A stretch of DNA of 64,000 bases from JABFXX01 sp036489755. GTDB lineage: Bacteria; Myxococcota_A; Polyangia; Haliangiales; Haliangiaceae. The notes beneath the pieces are model-generated. The model did no database searches. It saw only the letters and a list, made by a program, of their open reading frames with translations, and was not told where the DNA came from. The stretch is from positions 88,170 through 152,169 of the forward strand of contig DASXFD010000091.1 of assembly GCA_036489755.1 (NCBI GenBank). The letters are read 5' to 3'. Numbering within the stretch: the stretch's first letter is position 1; each line of letters opens with the position of its first letter. Both the position numbers and the translations under genes were made by a program. Positions 28,141-36,187 of this stretch are shown piece after piece.

Positions 28141-29641
28141 ATCGATCGTCGTCTTCGCGCCGCGCGGCCGCAACGGCGAGCTGACGCGCAAGCTGCTCGA
28201 AGAGGCCCGGCTCGAATGCATCGTGTGCTCGAGCGGCGCCGAGCTCGTCGAGCGGATTCGCGCCGGAGCGGGCTGCGCGATCATGACCGCGGAAACGATC
28301 GACCGCCCGCTTCACGATCAGCTCGCCGCACACCTCGCGAAGCAGCCCGCGTGGTCGGACTTTCCAATCATCATGCTCGCGGAGAGTGCGCCGAAGATGC
28401 GCGACTCGCACCTCGAGCTCGGCAACGTGACCATCCTCGAGCGGCCGGTCGCCGCGGCGACGTTGCTCGCGGCGGCGCAGTCGGCGCTGCGCGCGCGGCG
28501 CCGCCAGTACGAGGCGTTCGCCGCGATTCGCGCACGCGATCAGTTCCTTGCCATGCTCGGTCACGAGCTGCGCAATCCGCTCGCCGCGATCGTGCTCGCG
28601 TCGGAGGCGTTGCCCGACGATCATGCGAGCATCCCCGTGCTCCAAAAACGCCTCGCGATCGTGTCGCGCCATGCGAACCACGTGTCGAAGCTCGTCAACG
28701 ATCTGCTCGACGTCGCACGTGTGGCGAGCGGCAAGCTCGCGCTGCAGCTCGAAGCGGTCGAGGTCGACGACACGATTCGAAATTGCATCGCCGCGCTCGA
28801 GTCGCGCGCCAAAGACCGCGGCATCACGTTCGAGTGGCAACAGCCGAGCGGGCTCACCATCGAAGCCGATCCCGGCCGGCTCGAGCAGGTGATCAGCAAT
28901 CTGCTCACGAACGCGGTCAAATACAGCCCGCCGAACCGAGTCATCACGATCACGTCGGTGCGCGCCGGCGATGACTGCGAGATCCGCGTGCGCGATCACG
29001 GGATCGGCATCGCGCCCGAGATGCTGCCGCGCGTGTTCGATCTGTTCGCGCAAGCCGACTCGAGCCTCGCGCGATCCGAAGGCGGCCTCGGCGTCGGCCT
29101 CGCGTTGGTCCAGCAGCTCGTGCAGATGCACGGCGGCAGCGTCGCCGCGACGAGCGTCGGGCTCGGTGAGGGCAGCGAGTTCGTCGTGCGACTGCCGCTG
29201 GGCTCGCCGCACGCGAAGGAGTGCGTCGAGCAGGCGGTGCCGGTCTCGAGCGCGGATGCGCTGCGCGTCGTGATCGTCGAGGACAATCCCGATCTGCTGG
29301 CGCTCACCGAGGCGGTCGTTCGCGAGTTCGGCTGCGAGACCGAAACCGCATCCGACGGCGAATCGGGGCTCGCGCGCATCGTTGCCAACAAGCCCGATCT
29401 CGCGTTGGTCGACGTCGGGTTGCCGAAGCTCGACGGCTACGGCGTCGCGCTCGGCGTACGGCGCCAGCTCGCGAACCCGCCGACGCTCGTGGCGATCACC
29501 GGCTACGGCCAACGCAGCGATCGCGAGCGCGCGCTCGCCGCAGGCTTCGACGAGCACGTCACGAAGCCGATCCGCTCCGAGACGCTGCAGCGCCTCGTCG
29601 AAGGCGCGCGCGCGCGAACGCGCAAGATCAAGATCGGTTAG
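28124..29641 (+). CDS. Soluble hybrid histidine kinase with pseudo-receiver and receiver
   Basis: The protein has 505 residues. The N-terminal domain (about 1-120) has a receiver-like fold, but the phospho-acceptor position reads IMTAET, so it is probably a pseudo-receiver. HisKA follows with FLAMLGHELRNPLAA (phospho-His147), then HATPase_c with the N box (NLLTNAVKYS), DHGIGI and GGLGVGLALV. The C-terminal receiver has VVIVEDNPD, the phospho-Asp430 in LALVDVGLP, and the Lys in HVTKPI. There is no membrane helix, so signal input must be cytosolic, most likely from the KaiC ATPase whose gene it overlaps. The pairing of KaiC with a hybrid kinase is known in several bacteria; the output partner is not seen here. 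Confidence 0.92.
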   Translation: MAKSSESIVVFAPRGRNGELTRKLLEEARLECIVCSSGAELVERIRAGAGCAIMTAETIDRPLHDQLAAHLAKQPAWSDFPIIMLAESAPKMRDSHLELGNVTILERPVAAATLLAAAQSALRARRRQYEAFAAIRARDQFLAMLGHELRNPLAAIVLASEALPDDHASIPVLQKRLAIVSRHANHVSKLVNDLLDVARVASGKLALQLEAVEVDDTIRNCIAALESRAKDRGITFEWQQPSGLTIEADPGRLEQVISNLLTNAVKYSPPNRVITITSVRAGDDCEIRVRDHGIGIAPEMLPRVFDLFAQADSSLARSEGGLGVGLALVQQLVQMHGGSVAATSVGLGEGSEFVVRLPLGSPHAKECVEQAVPVSSADALRVVIVEDNPDLLALTEAVVREFGCETETASDGESGLARIVANKPDLALVDVGLPKLDGYGVALGVRRQLANPPTLVAITGYGQRSDRERALAAGFDEHVTKPIRSETLQRLVEGARARTRKIKIG

Positions 29642-30534
29642 CGAATCTCGACGACGACTTTGCCGCCCGCGCCGTGTTGCGCGAGTTGCTGGGCCTCGCG
29701 TATGCGAGCGAGCGGGAACCGTTTCGCGATCGGGATGACGAGTGTGCCGCCGGCGATCTCTCGCAGGAGCGCGGCCAAGCGCTCGGCGTCGGGACGCGTC
29801 CACACCTTGCGCACGTCGATCCCGCGCTCGCGCGCGCCGGCAGGCTCCTCGAGGACGGTCGCGACACGGCCGCCGCGCCGCACCTTGTCGAGCAGCTGCT
29901 GCGTGGTCGCGCCGCCGACCGTATCGGCGATCGCGTCGAGCACCGGCAGTTGATCGAGCATGCGTTCGTCGTCGAGCGCGACGATGCCGTCGACGCCGAG
30001 CGCCGCGGCCGCGGTCTTCTGCGACGACCGAACGCCGGCCCAGACATGCGCGCCGCGTGCCTTGGCCGCGTAGACGGCGGTGCGGCCGACGCTGCCGAGC
30101 GCGCCGGTGACGAGCACGACGTCGCCGGCTGCCGCGTCGCCGAGCTCCGCGCCGGTGAGCGCGGCCGTTGGAGCCGCCGCCGCATCGGCGAGGCTCATCG
30201 AGTCGGGGACCTCGGCCCACGCCGCTTCGCTCGCCACCACGCGTTCGGCATAGCCGCCGGTGACGGGGCCGGCGACGTTCGCGCCGACGCGAATGCGCGT
30301 GACGCCCGCGCCGACCTCGATCACGACGCCGGCCGCGTCGCGACCGAGGATCGCCGGGAGCTCGAGCGTCATGCCTGGGCGCTTGGCGCCCTCGCGCAGC
30401 TTCCAATCGATCGGATTGATGCTCGTCGCGACGTTGCGGATCTTGACCTCGCCCGGGCCGAGCTTCGGCTCGGGCATGTCGCGAACCTCGAGTTGATCGA
30501 CTCCACCGAACCCGATCAAGACAGCTGCCTTCAT
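29638..30534 (-). CDS. Zinc-independent quinone oxidoreductase-type alcohol dehydrogenase family protein
   Basis: The 298-residue protein belongs to the MDR superfamily, quinone oxidoreductase branch. It has a GroES-like N-terminal domain (VKIRNVATSINPIDWKLREG, and ILGRDAAGVVIEVGAGV) and a Rossmann domain (VLVTGALGSVGRTAVYAAKARGA). It lacks the structural-zinc cysteine cluster. The expected reaction is NADPH-dependent reduction of a quinone or enone in the cytosol. ATG 30534 starts the fold directly; the open frame to 30906 overlaps the OsmC gene. The stop overlaps the end of the histidine kinase by 4 bp. It is divergent from OsmC with only 18 bp between start codons, which suggests joint stress regulation. 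Confidence 0.9.
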   Translation of the reverse strand: MKAAVLIGFGGVDQLEVRDMPEPKLGPGEVKIRNVATSINPIDWKLREGAKRPGMTLELPAILGRDAAGVVIEVGAGVTRIRVGANVAGPVTGGYAERVVASEAAWAEVPDSMSLADAAAAPTAALTGAELGDAAAGDVVLVTGALGSVGRTAVYAAKARGAHVWAGVRSSQKTAAAALGVDGIVALDDERMLDQLPVLDAIADTVGGATTQQLLDKVRRGGRVATVLEEPAGARERGIDVRKVWTRPDAERLAALLREIAGGTLVIPIAKRFPLARIREAQQLAQHGAGGKVVVEIR

Positions 30535-30552
30535 CGCGTGGTCGAATAGCAC

Positions 30553-30948
30553 ATGAACACGATCGACGCGCACACCGTTCGCACCGGCGAGTATCCACTC
30601 GAGGTGCGAGTACGTAGTCACACGTTCGTCGCCGACGCGAGCACCGCTGCCGGCGGCCAAGACTCGGCTCCCGGCCCGCACGATTACTTCGATAGCGCGC
30701 TCGCCGCGTGCAAGGCGATCACGGCGATGTGGTACGCGAAGCGCCACTCGATCCCGCTCGAGCGAGTCGAAGCGCACGTCGAGAGCGACGACAGCCAGGA
30801 GCGCAACGGTGTCTACAAGCTGCGCTGCCGCGTCGAGTTGATCGGCGCGCTCAGCGACGAGCAACGGGCCCAGGTGCAGCGCGCGATCGCGGCGTGTCCG
30901 ATCCACAAGCTGATGACGACGTCGGACGTTGTGATCGAGAACACGTAG
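30553..30948 (+). CDS. OsmC/Ohr-family peroxiredoxin-like protein
   Basis: The 131-residue protein carries the OsmC-fold motifs: FVADASTAAGGQDSAPGPHDYF, then the first redox cysteine Cys53 (AACKAITAMWYAKR), and the second Cys115 in AACPIHKLM. These two cysteines form the peroxide-reducing centre in the family, so hydroperoxide detoxification in the cytosol is likely. Start ATG 30553. It is divergent from the quinone oxidoreductase (start 30534), an arrangement that fits a shared oxidative or electrophile stress response. Confidence 0.93.
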   Translation: MNTIDAHTVRTGEYPLEVRVRSHTFVADASTAAGGQDSAPGPHDYFDSALAACKAITAMWYAKRHSIPLERVEAHVESDDSQERNGVYKLRCRVELIGALSDEQRAQVQRAIAACPIHKLMTTSDVVIENT

Positions 30949-31011
30949 GAGTCAAGCGACGTTTGAGCACGAATCGAGGGCGCTCCGCCTCGTGCGCCAC
31001 TATGATGCGCC

Positions 31012-32019
31012 GTGCCGATCGAGTTTCCTCAACCACAGGTCGCCGCGCTGCAGGAACACACCGCGCGCATGTTCGACCGCCGCAAAGCGGGATCCGATCT
31101 GAGGTCGCTTGCACGCGAGCTCTTGCTCGCGTTCTTCGACGTCTGTACCTATGCCGGCCTCGACAAGGTCTTGGTCGAGCTCGAGACGGATCCCGCCGAC
31201 CGCTTGGCGCTCGCCGATCGAGAGGCCACGTGCGCCGCGCTCGTCGCGCAGCTCGAGGCGATCGATCTCGACGGCGGCGGCCCGCGCAACGTGAAGCCAC
31301 GCCTGCTCGCCGAATCCGTGATCTCGGCGCTCGGCCTGACGGTCGTGCCGGCGGCCGAGCCGCGTGCATCGCTCGGCCAAGATGTGCGCATCGCGGTCAT
31401 CGCGTCGCTGCATGCCGCGTTCGACGTCGCACTCGCGCTGCCGGCGATTCGCGAAGCAGTGATCGCCGATGCGCGCGCGCGTTGCGACGAGAGCTTGCAC
31501 GGTGTGTTCGCGAAGATCGTCGCTCAGCTCGACGATCGCGGCATGCACATGCTCAAACAGCCGAAGGTTCCGATCGACGCGAGCCAGGCCGTGCAACGCG
31601 CACTGAGTGAAGCGCGCAGCGCCGTGGTCGGCCGCGCCGCGAACGACGCGATCGATCGCGCCAAGGCCGTGATCGCGGCGAGCGACGCCGCCGCCGCCAA
31701 ATCGATCGATGCGCCGATCACGCTCAAGCTCACGCCACGCGAGGTCGCCGTGGCTCGTGCGTGCGATCCGAGCGTGTTCAAGACGCCGGCCAACGTCGTC
31801 GAGGTCGTGCTCGCGAGCCTGACCGAGCTCGTGCGGATCGTGTGGCGCGCGCCGGAACAAGTGGTGCACCCGTACTCCGCGACGCGTACGTTCGCCGTCG
31901 GCGATCTGATCGACCATCCCAAGCTCGGGCGCGGCACCGTCGTGTCGCGACTCGCGCAACGCATCGAGGTCGAGTTCGCCGACGGCAAGCGCACGCTCAT
32001 TCACGTCCCCGCGCGTTGA
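31012..32019 (+). CDS. Hypothetical protein with C-terminal small beta-barrel (CarD/PcrA-tail-like)
   Basis: The protein has 335 residues and starts at GTG 31012. Most of it is helical (VAALQEHTARMF, ALVAQLEAIDLDG) without known motifs. The final 50 residues read FAVGDLIDHPKLGRGTVVSRLAQRIEVEFADGKRTLIH. This resembles the small SH3/Tudor-like barrel found at the C-terminus of PcrA-type helicases and in CarD-like RNA polymerase binding domains. A nucleic-acid or polymerase-associated role is possible but unproven. It has no signal peptide. It stands alone, ending 31 bp before the promoter of the HTH regulator. Confidence 0.75.
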   Translation: MPIEFPQPQVAALQEHTARMFDRRKAGSDLRSLARELLLAFFDVCTYAGLDKVLVELETDPADRLALADREATCAALVAQLEAIDLDGGGPRNVKPRLLAESVISALGLTVVPAAEPRASLGQDVRIAVIASLHAAFDVALALPAIREAVIADARARCDESLHGVFAKIVAQLDDRGMHMLKQPKVPIDASQAVQRALSEARSAVVGRAANDAIDRAKAVIAASDAAAAKSIDAPITLKLTPREVAVARACDPSVFKTPANVVEVVLASLTELVRIVWRAPEQVVHPYSATRTFAVGDLIDHPKLGRGTVVSRLAQRIEVEFADGKRTLIHVPAR

Positions 32020-32050
32020 CGAACAGGACGCCCGGTTCGGTGCCTGCTGT

Positions 32051-32090
32051 TTGTCTATTGACAAAAAAAGTTGTCTATTGCATATACGAC
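32051..32090 (+). promoter_or_regulatory. Promoter with 20-bp-spaced direct repeat upstream of HTH regulator
   Basis: The perfect 10-bp repeat TTGTCTATTG occurs at 32051-32060 and 32071-32080, so the copies start exactly 20 bp (two helical turns) apart. A consensus -35 TTGACA lies at 32058-32063. With a 17-bp spacer the -10 would be CATATA at 32081-32086 (TATACG at 32083 is an alternative). The GTG of the regulator is at 32094, so the transcript would be nearly leaderless. The repeat overlaps the promoter and suggests repression by a dimeric factor, probably the encoded regulator itself. Confidence 0.7.
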
Positions 32091-32093
32091 CGC

Positions 32094-32702
32094 GTGAACA
32101 GCTCGGTCGCCCTGGTCTCCGATGCCGCGAAGGCGCGAGCCGCGCTGACCCCGCTGCGCCGCGAGTTGCTCGAGCGGCTGCGCGAGCCCAACTCGGCGGC
32201 GAGCCTCGCCGGCCAGCTCGCGGTGTCGCGCCAGAAGCTCGGCTACCACTTGCGCGTGCTCGAGGAAGCCGGGCTCGTCAAGCTCGTCGAGGAGCGACCG
32301 CGGCGCGGCTTCGTCGAGCGAGTGCTGGTCGCGTGCGCCGACACGTTCGTGCTCGATCCCGCGCTCGTGCAAGGCGCCGAGCAACCGGCCGGCGACGCGC
32401 AAGATCGCTACGCGTCGGACCATCTCGTGCGCACCGCGTCCGCGCTCGTCCGCGACGTCGCGCGCATGCGCGAGGCCGCCGACCTCGAGGGCAAACGCCT
32501 GCTCACGCTCACCGTCGAGGCCGAGCTCACGTTCGCGACGCCGGCAGACTTCGACGCGTTCAGCGAGCAGCTCTCCGACGCATTCACCGCGCTTGCAAAG
32601 CGCTACGCCGCATCGCCACTTCGCAAGGGCGGCCGCCGTTACCGGCTGGTCGCCGCCGCGCACCCAGCTGTTCAGACCAAAGCAACGAAGAGGATCAAAT
32701 GA
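32094..32702 (+). CDS. ArsR-type winged-helix transcriptional regulator
   Basis: The protein has 202 residues and starts at GTG 32094. It has an N-terminal winged helix: ALTPLRRELLERLREPNSAASLAGQLAVSRQKLGYHLRVLEEAGLVKLVEER. This is the ArsR pattern of regulators paired with SRPBCC proteins. The C-terminal part (about 90-195) is helical and of unknown ligand preference; no metal-binding cysteine motif is present. Its stop overlaps the SRPBCC start (ATGA), so the two are one operon. The direct repeat at 32051-32080 is the likely autoregulatory site. Confidence 0.9.
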   Translation: MNSSVALVSDAAKARAALTPLRRELLERLREPNSAASLAGQLAVSRQKLGYHLRVLEEAGLVKLVEERPRRGFVERVLVACADTFVLDPALVQGAEQPAGDAQDRYASDHLVRTASALVRDVARMREAADLEGKRLLTLTVEAELTFATPADFDAFSEQLSDAFTALAKRYAASPLRKGGRRYRLVAAAHPAVQTKATKRIK

Positions 32703-33424
32703 CGACATTTTCGCGTGCACTGATCGAAGTCACCATCGCGGCACCGGCGGACGAGGTGTGGCACTCGCTGCGCGACCGCGAGCGCATCGCCCAATGGTTC
32801 GGCTGGGACTCCGACTCGCTCGGCGCCGAGATCGACTTCATCTTCAGCCGCGCCACGTACGACGATGGCACGCGCACGCTGACGTTCGGCAAGGGCGATC
32901 GCTTCGAGGTCGAGCCGCGCGGCAACGGCTGCGTGCTCCGCGTCGTGCGTCCCGCGCCGACCGCCGACCACGACTGGGAAGACATCTTCGAGGACGTCAC
33001 GCAGGGCTGGATCGCGTTCGCGCTGCAGCTGCGGTTCGCGCTCGAGCACCATGCCGCCGATAAGCGCCGCACGCTGTTCCTCTCCGGTGCGCCGAAAGCG
33101 GCGAACGAGCCGCTCGCCGCACGCGCGCTCGGCCTGCCGGCGAGCGGCGCGCCGGGCACCGCTTACGCGATCACCGCGGCGACGGGCGATGCGCTCGCCG
33201 GCCAGATCTGGCACCGCGGTCGCCACCAGGTCGCGTTCACCGTCGACGGCGTCGGCAATGGCCTGCTCGTCGCGATGGATCGCGCGCCCGACGCGAAGCG
33301 GCCGCACGGCCACAGTCAGGTCGTGCTGACGACGTACGGTCTAACCGACCGCGCGTTCGACGAGCTCGCGGCGCGCTGGCGCACGTGGTGGAGCGATCGC
33401 TTCGACACCACGCCGCCAGGCTGA
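32699..33424 (+). CDS. SRPBCC (AHSA1/START-like) domain protein
   Basis: The protein has 241 residues. The N-terminal SRPBCC domain reads ALIEVTIAAPADEVWHSLRDRERIAQWFGWDSD and includes a GDRFEVEP strand and a C-terminal helix (WIAFALQLRFALEHH). The second half (about 125-241) forms a further, less clear domain with AFTVDGVGNGLLVAMDRAP. The fold binds hydrophobic ligands; the AHSA1 group also includes Hsp90 co-factors. It is translationally coupled to the ArsR-type regulator, the common ArsR-SRPBCC pair, which suggests ligand sensing or detoxification. The ligand is unknown. Confidence 0.88.
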   Translation: MTTFSRALIEVTIAAPADEVWHSLRDRERIAQWFGWDSDSLGAEIDFIFSRATYDDGTRTLTFGKGDRFEVEPRGNGCVLRVVRPAPTADHDWEDIFEDVTQGWIAFALQLRFALEHHAADKRRTLFLSGAPKAANEPLAARALGLPASGAPGTAYAITAATGDALAGQIWHRGRHQVAFTVDGVGNGLLVAMDRAPDAKRPHGHSQVVLTTYGLTDRAFDELAARWRTWWSDRFDTTPPG

Positions 33425-33431
33425 TTCCGCG

Positions 33432-36017
33432 CTACCGCGCGACGGTGATGGTCACCGGGATCGACACCTGCGTCGAGCCCGAGGTTCCCATCAGCTCGAT
33501 CGTCGTCGTACCGCGCGTCGCTTTGCGCGTGGCACTCCACTTGAGGGTCACCTTCGCCGTGCCGTTCGCGGGCACCGTGACCGGATCAGCCGATGCCGAT
33601 GCCGAGACGCCGTTCGGGAACGCGCTGACGCCCAGCGTGACGGCGCCCTGGAACCCGTTGACGCTCTTCAGCGTGAGCTTGGTGCTGACGCTGCCGCTCT
33701 CGTCGACCGTGAACGACGCCGGCGATAGCGACATCGTGAACGTCGCGTTGCCGGTCGTTGCCGCGTTGACCGTCAGCGCGATCGTCGCCGAGTGCGTGAG
33801 CGAGCCCGACGTGCCGGTGATCGTGATGGTCGCCGTGCCGGTCGCGGCCGTGGCGCTCGCGGTCAGCGTCAGCGTGCTCGTCGCGCTGCCGTTGGCAGCC
33901 GGCGTCACCGGGTTCGTGCTGAACGACGCGGTCACGCCGCTCGGCAAGCCGCTCGCGGTCAACGTGACGGCGCTGGCGAATGCATTTTGCGACGTGATGG
34001 TGATCGTGCTGGTTCCGTTCGCGCCTTGCGTGACGGTCACGGCCGCCGGCGACGCGCTCGTGGTGAAGTTCGGCGTCGCGACCGCGGTCACCGCGAGCGC
34101 GATCGTCGTCGTCGCCGACAGCGAGCCCGACGTGCCCTTGATCGTGACGGTGGCGTTACCGGTCGTCGCGGTCGAGCTCGCGGTGAGGCTCAGCACGCTC
34201 GATCCCGTGGTCGGATTCGTCCCGAACGACGCGGTCACGCCGCTCGGCAACCCCGAAGCGGCGAGCGTCACGGCGCCCGTGAACCCGCCCGCGTCGGTCA
34301 CTTGGATCGTGCTCGTGCCCGCGGCGCCGCCCTGCGTGATCGACACGCTGCCCGGCGACGACGACAAGCTGAAGCTCGGTTGTGTGGTCTGCGATCCGGC
34401 GAGCAGGTTGATCAGGCCGCTGCCGTTCGGGCTGCCCCAACCGGTGACGAGATCGTAGCCGGCCGCCGCGTGAAAGCTGCCGCTCGTGCCGCTCGTGATG
34501 TCGTGGAACAGCGTCGAATTCGCGGCCGGGTAGATCAGCGGATCGATGAAGCCGATCGTGTCGCCGTTCGAAGCCGCCTGCTGGTTCGCGAGCGCGAGGT
34601 AGCCGGCCCACATCGGCGCCGCGAAGCTCGTGCCGCCGTAATCGTTCGCGGTGCACGTCGTCTGATCGGCGCACACGTAGAACGTGAAGTTCGCGTTGGC
34701 CGAGACATCGGGACCGTTGCGCAGCGTCTTCGAGCAGCCGAGGCCCGCGCCGTTGCACGTGGTCGCAGCAGCCGTCTGCCACGACGGGATCGCGATGCTA
34801 TCCGGCGAGATGCCGCCGCCGGAGTCGGCCCACGCCGTCTCCGATGCCCACGCGCCACCGGCGCCGGTCGTGTTGAGATCCGTGCCGCCGACCGAGACAA
34901 CGTACGCGGCGTCCGCCGGCCACGCTTCGTTGCTCTTCGACCACGTGCTCGAATCACCCGACGCGGCAAAGAAGTTCTGGCCTTGCGCGGCCATCGTCTC
35001 CCAGTAGCCGTTGAGCGAGCTCGGATCCGCCGGGGTCCAGCCCCACGAGCACGAGATCTGCTTCGACAGCGGTGCGTCGGTCGTCACCGTCATCGCGCTG
35101 ATGATCGCGGTGTCGGTGTTGCCGACGTACACGTAGAGCCCGCTGATGCCCGGCGCCATGCCGAGCGCCTGGGTCATGTCGAGCGTCTGCTCGGTGTCGT
35201 CGCAGTTGGGCGACACGCAGCTCGTGCTGGTGCCGTCGGTCGAGATCAGCTTCGGCGTGACCGGCTCGGTCTGGCCGACGTTCTTGTAGTACGTGGTGAG
35301 GTCCGCCAGATCGGTGCCTTCGTACTCGAACAAGGCGATGTTCTGGCCGGTGCCCGTGAGCGACCCGCCGTAGTAGGCGGCGCGCATATCGGTGCCGAGG
35401 TACGACGCCGACGGGCCCGAGCCCGTGGTCGCCAGCGGCTGCGAGTGATCGAGCCGGCGCTCCATACGCGGCGTCGGCACCGAGTAGTTGTCGAGGCCGG
35501 AGATGTGCAAAAGCTGGAACGGCAGCGCGATGCTGGGCTCGCGATCGGGCGCGAAGAACGCGCGATCGTCGCTCGCATCTTCGTAGCTGTGCATCGTCAC
35601 GTTGAACGCCTGCTCGATATCGTCGACGGAGCCGACGAGGCGAAGATCGCGCGCGCCGAGCGAGCCGCCGGTGACTTGCAGGTTGTGGTCTTGCGCGAAC
35701 GCGACGAGCTGGTCCCATTGGTCCTGCGAAGGACCGAACCGGAGCGCGAGCTCGTCGGGCGTGAGGAACTGGTGATAGCTCGGGCTCGACGGATCGTTGA
35801 GCTCGCCGATCAGGCTCTGCAGCTCGGCCTCGTTGCGCAACGGCAGCACGATGTCGATGCTCAGCGATTGATCGGACGGCAACTGGCCGACTGCGACGGC
35901 GTTGCCGTTGCGAACGGCGTCACGGACGTGCGTGGTCAGAAGTGGTTGCGGGGGCGCATCGGGAGATGCGCAGCCAGCCGCGATTAACATCGGGATCAGA
36001 CTCAGCCATTTTTTCAT
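33432..36017 (-). CDS. Sedolisin (S53) secreted protease with C-terminal Ig-like repeats
   Basis: The protein has 861 residues. ATG 36017 has a GGAGG site 6 nt upstream and a lipobox (MLIAAGCAS, Cys16). It carries a pro-kumamolisin propeptide (about 30-185: SSPSYHQFLTPDELALRFG). The peptidase S53 domain has Glu276 and Asp280 (DDTEQTLDMTQ), oxyanion Asp355 (AASGDSSTW) and nucleophile Ser464 (YGGTSFAAPMWAG). A GWGSPNGSGLINLL ending probably forms the Ca site. About three Ig-like repeats of roughly 90 residues follow (ASGLPSGVTASFGTNP pattern). Sedolisins are acid endopeptidases; here the enzyme is expected at the surface or secreted, with a nutritional or predatory role inferred. Confidence 0.94.
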   Translation of the reverse strand: MKKWLSLIPMLIAAGCASPDAPPQPLLTTHVRDAVRNGNAVAVGQLPSDQSLSIDIVLPLRNEAELQSLIGELNDPSSPSYHQFLTPDELALRFGPSQDQWDQLVAFAQDHNLQVTGGSLGARDLRLVGSVDDIEQAFNVTMHSYEDASDDRAFFAPDREPSIALPFQLLHISGLDNYSVPTPRMERRLDHSQPLATTGSGPSASYLGTDMRAAYYGGSLTGTGQNIALFEYEGTDLADLTTYYKNVGQTEPVTPKLISTDGTSTSCVSPNCDDTEQTLDMTQALGMAPGISGLYVYVGNTDTAIISAMTVTTDAPLSKQISCSWGWTPADPSSLNGYWETMAAQGQNFFAASGDSSTWSKSNEAWPADAAYVVSVGGTDLNTTGAGGAWASETAWADSGGGISPDSIAIPSWQTAAATTCNGAGLGCSKTLRNGPDVSANANFTFYVCADQTTCTANDYGGTSFAAPMWAGYLALANQQAASNGDTIGFIDPLIYPAANSTLFHDITSGTSGSFHAAAGYDLVTGWGSPNGSGLINLLAGSQTTQPSFSLSSSPGSVSITQGGAAGTSTIQVTDAGGFTGAVTLAASGLPSGVTASFGTNPTTGSSVLSLTASSTATTGNATVTIKGTSGSLSATTTIALAVTAVATPNFTTSASPAAVTVTQGANGTSTITITSQNAFASAVTLTASGLPSGVTASFSTNPVTPAANGSATSTLTLTASATAATGTATITITGTSGSLTHSATIALTVNAATTGNATFTMSLSPASFTVDESGSVSTKLTLKSVNGFQGAVTLGVSAFPNGVSASASADPVTVPANGTAKVTLKWSATRKATRGTTTIELMGTSGSTQVSIPVTITVAR

Positions 36018-36187
36018 CGAGGTCCTCCAGCGACACACACACGCTCAGCGAGCGCGTCGATCCGGTCAAGGCGGATGCGCAACGAACTTGAAACGGATGC
36101 TCGCCCGATCGCGCATCGAAGTGCGCAACCGCGATCTGCCACTCCGCAGCCAATGCGCCCCATCGACCAGCGATATAGTCGCGGCGC

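Noticed and set aside
33792..35987. Long plus-strand open frame opposite the sedolisin gene
   Set aside because: Its translation is Arg/Gly-rich with no motif, whereas the minus strand shows a complete S53 catalytic site.
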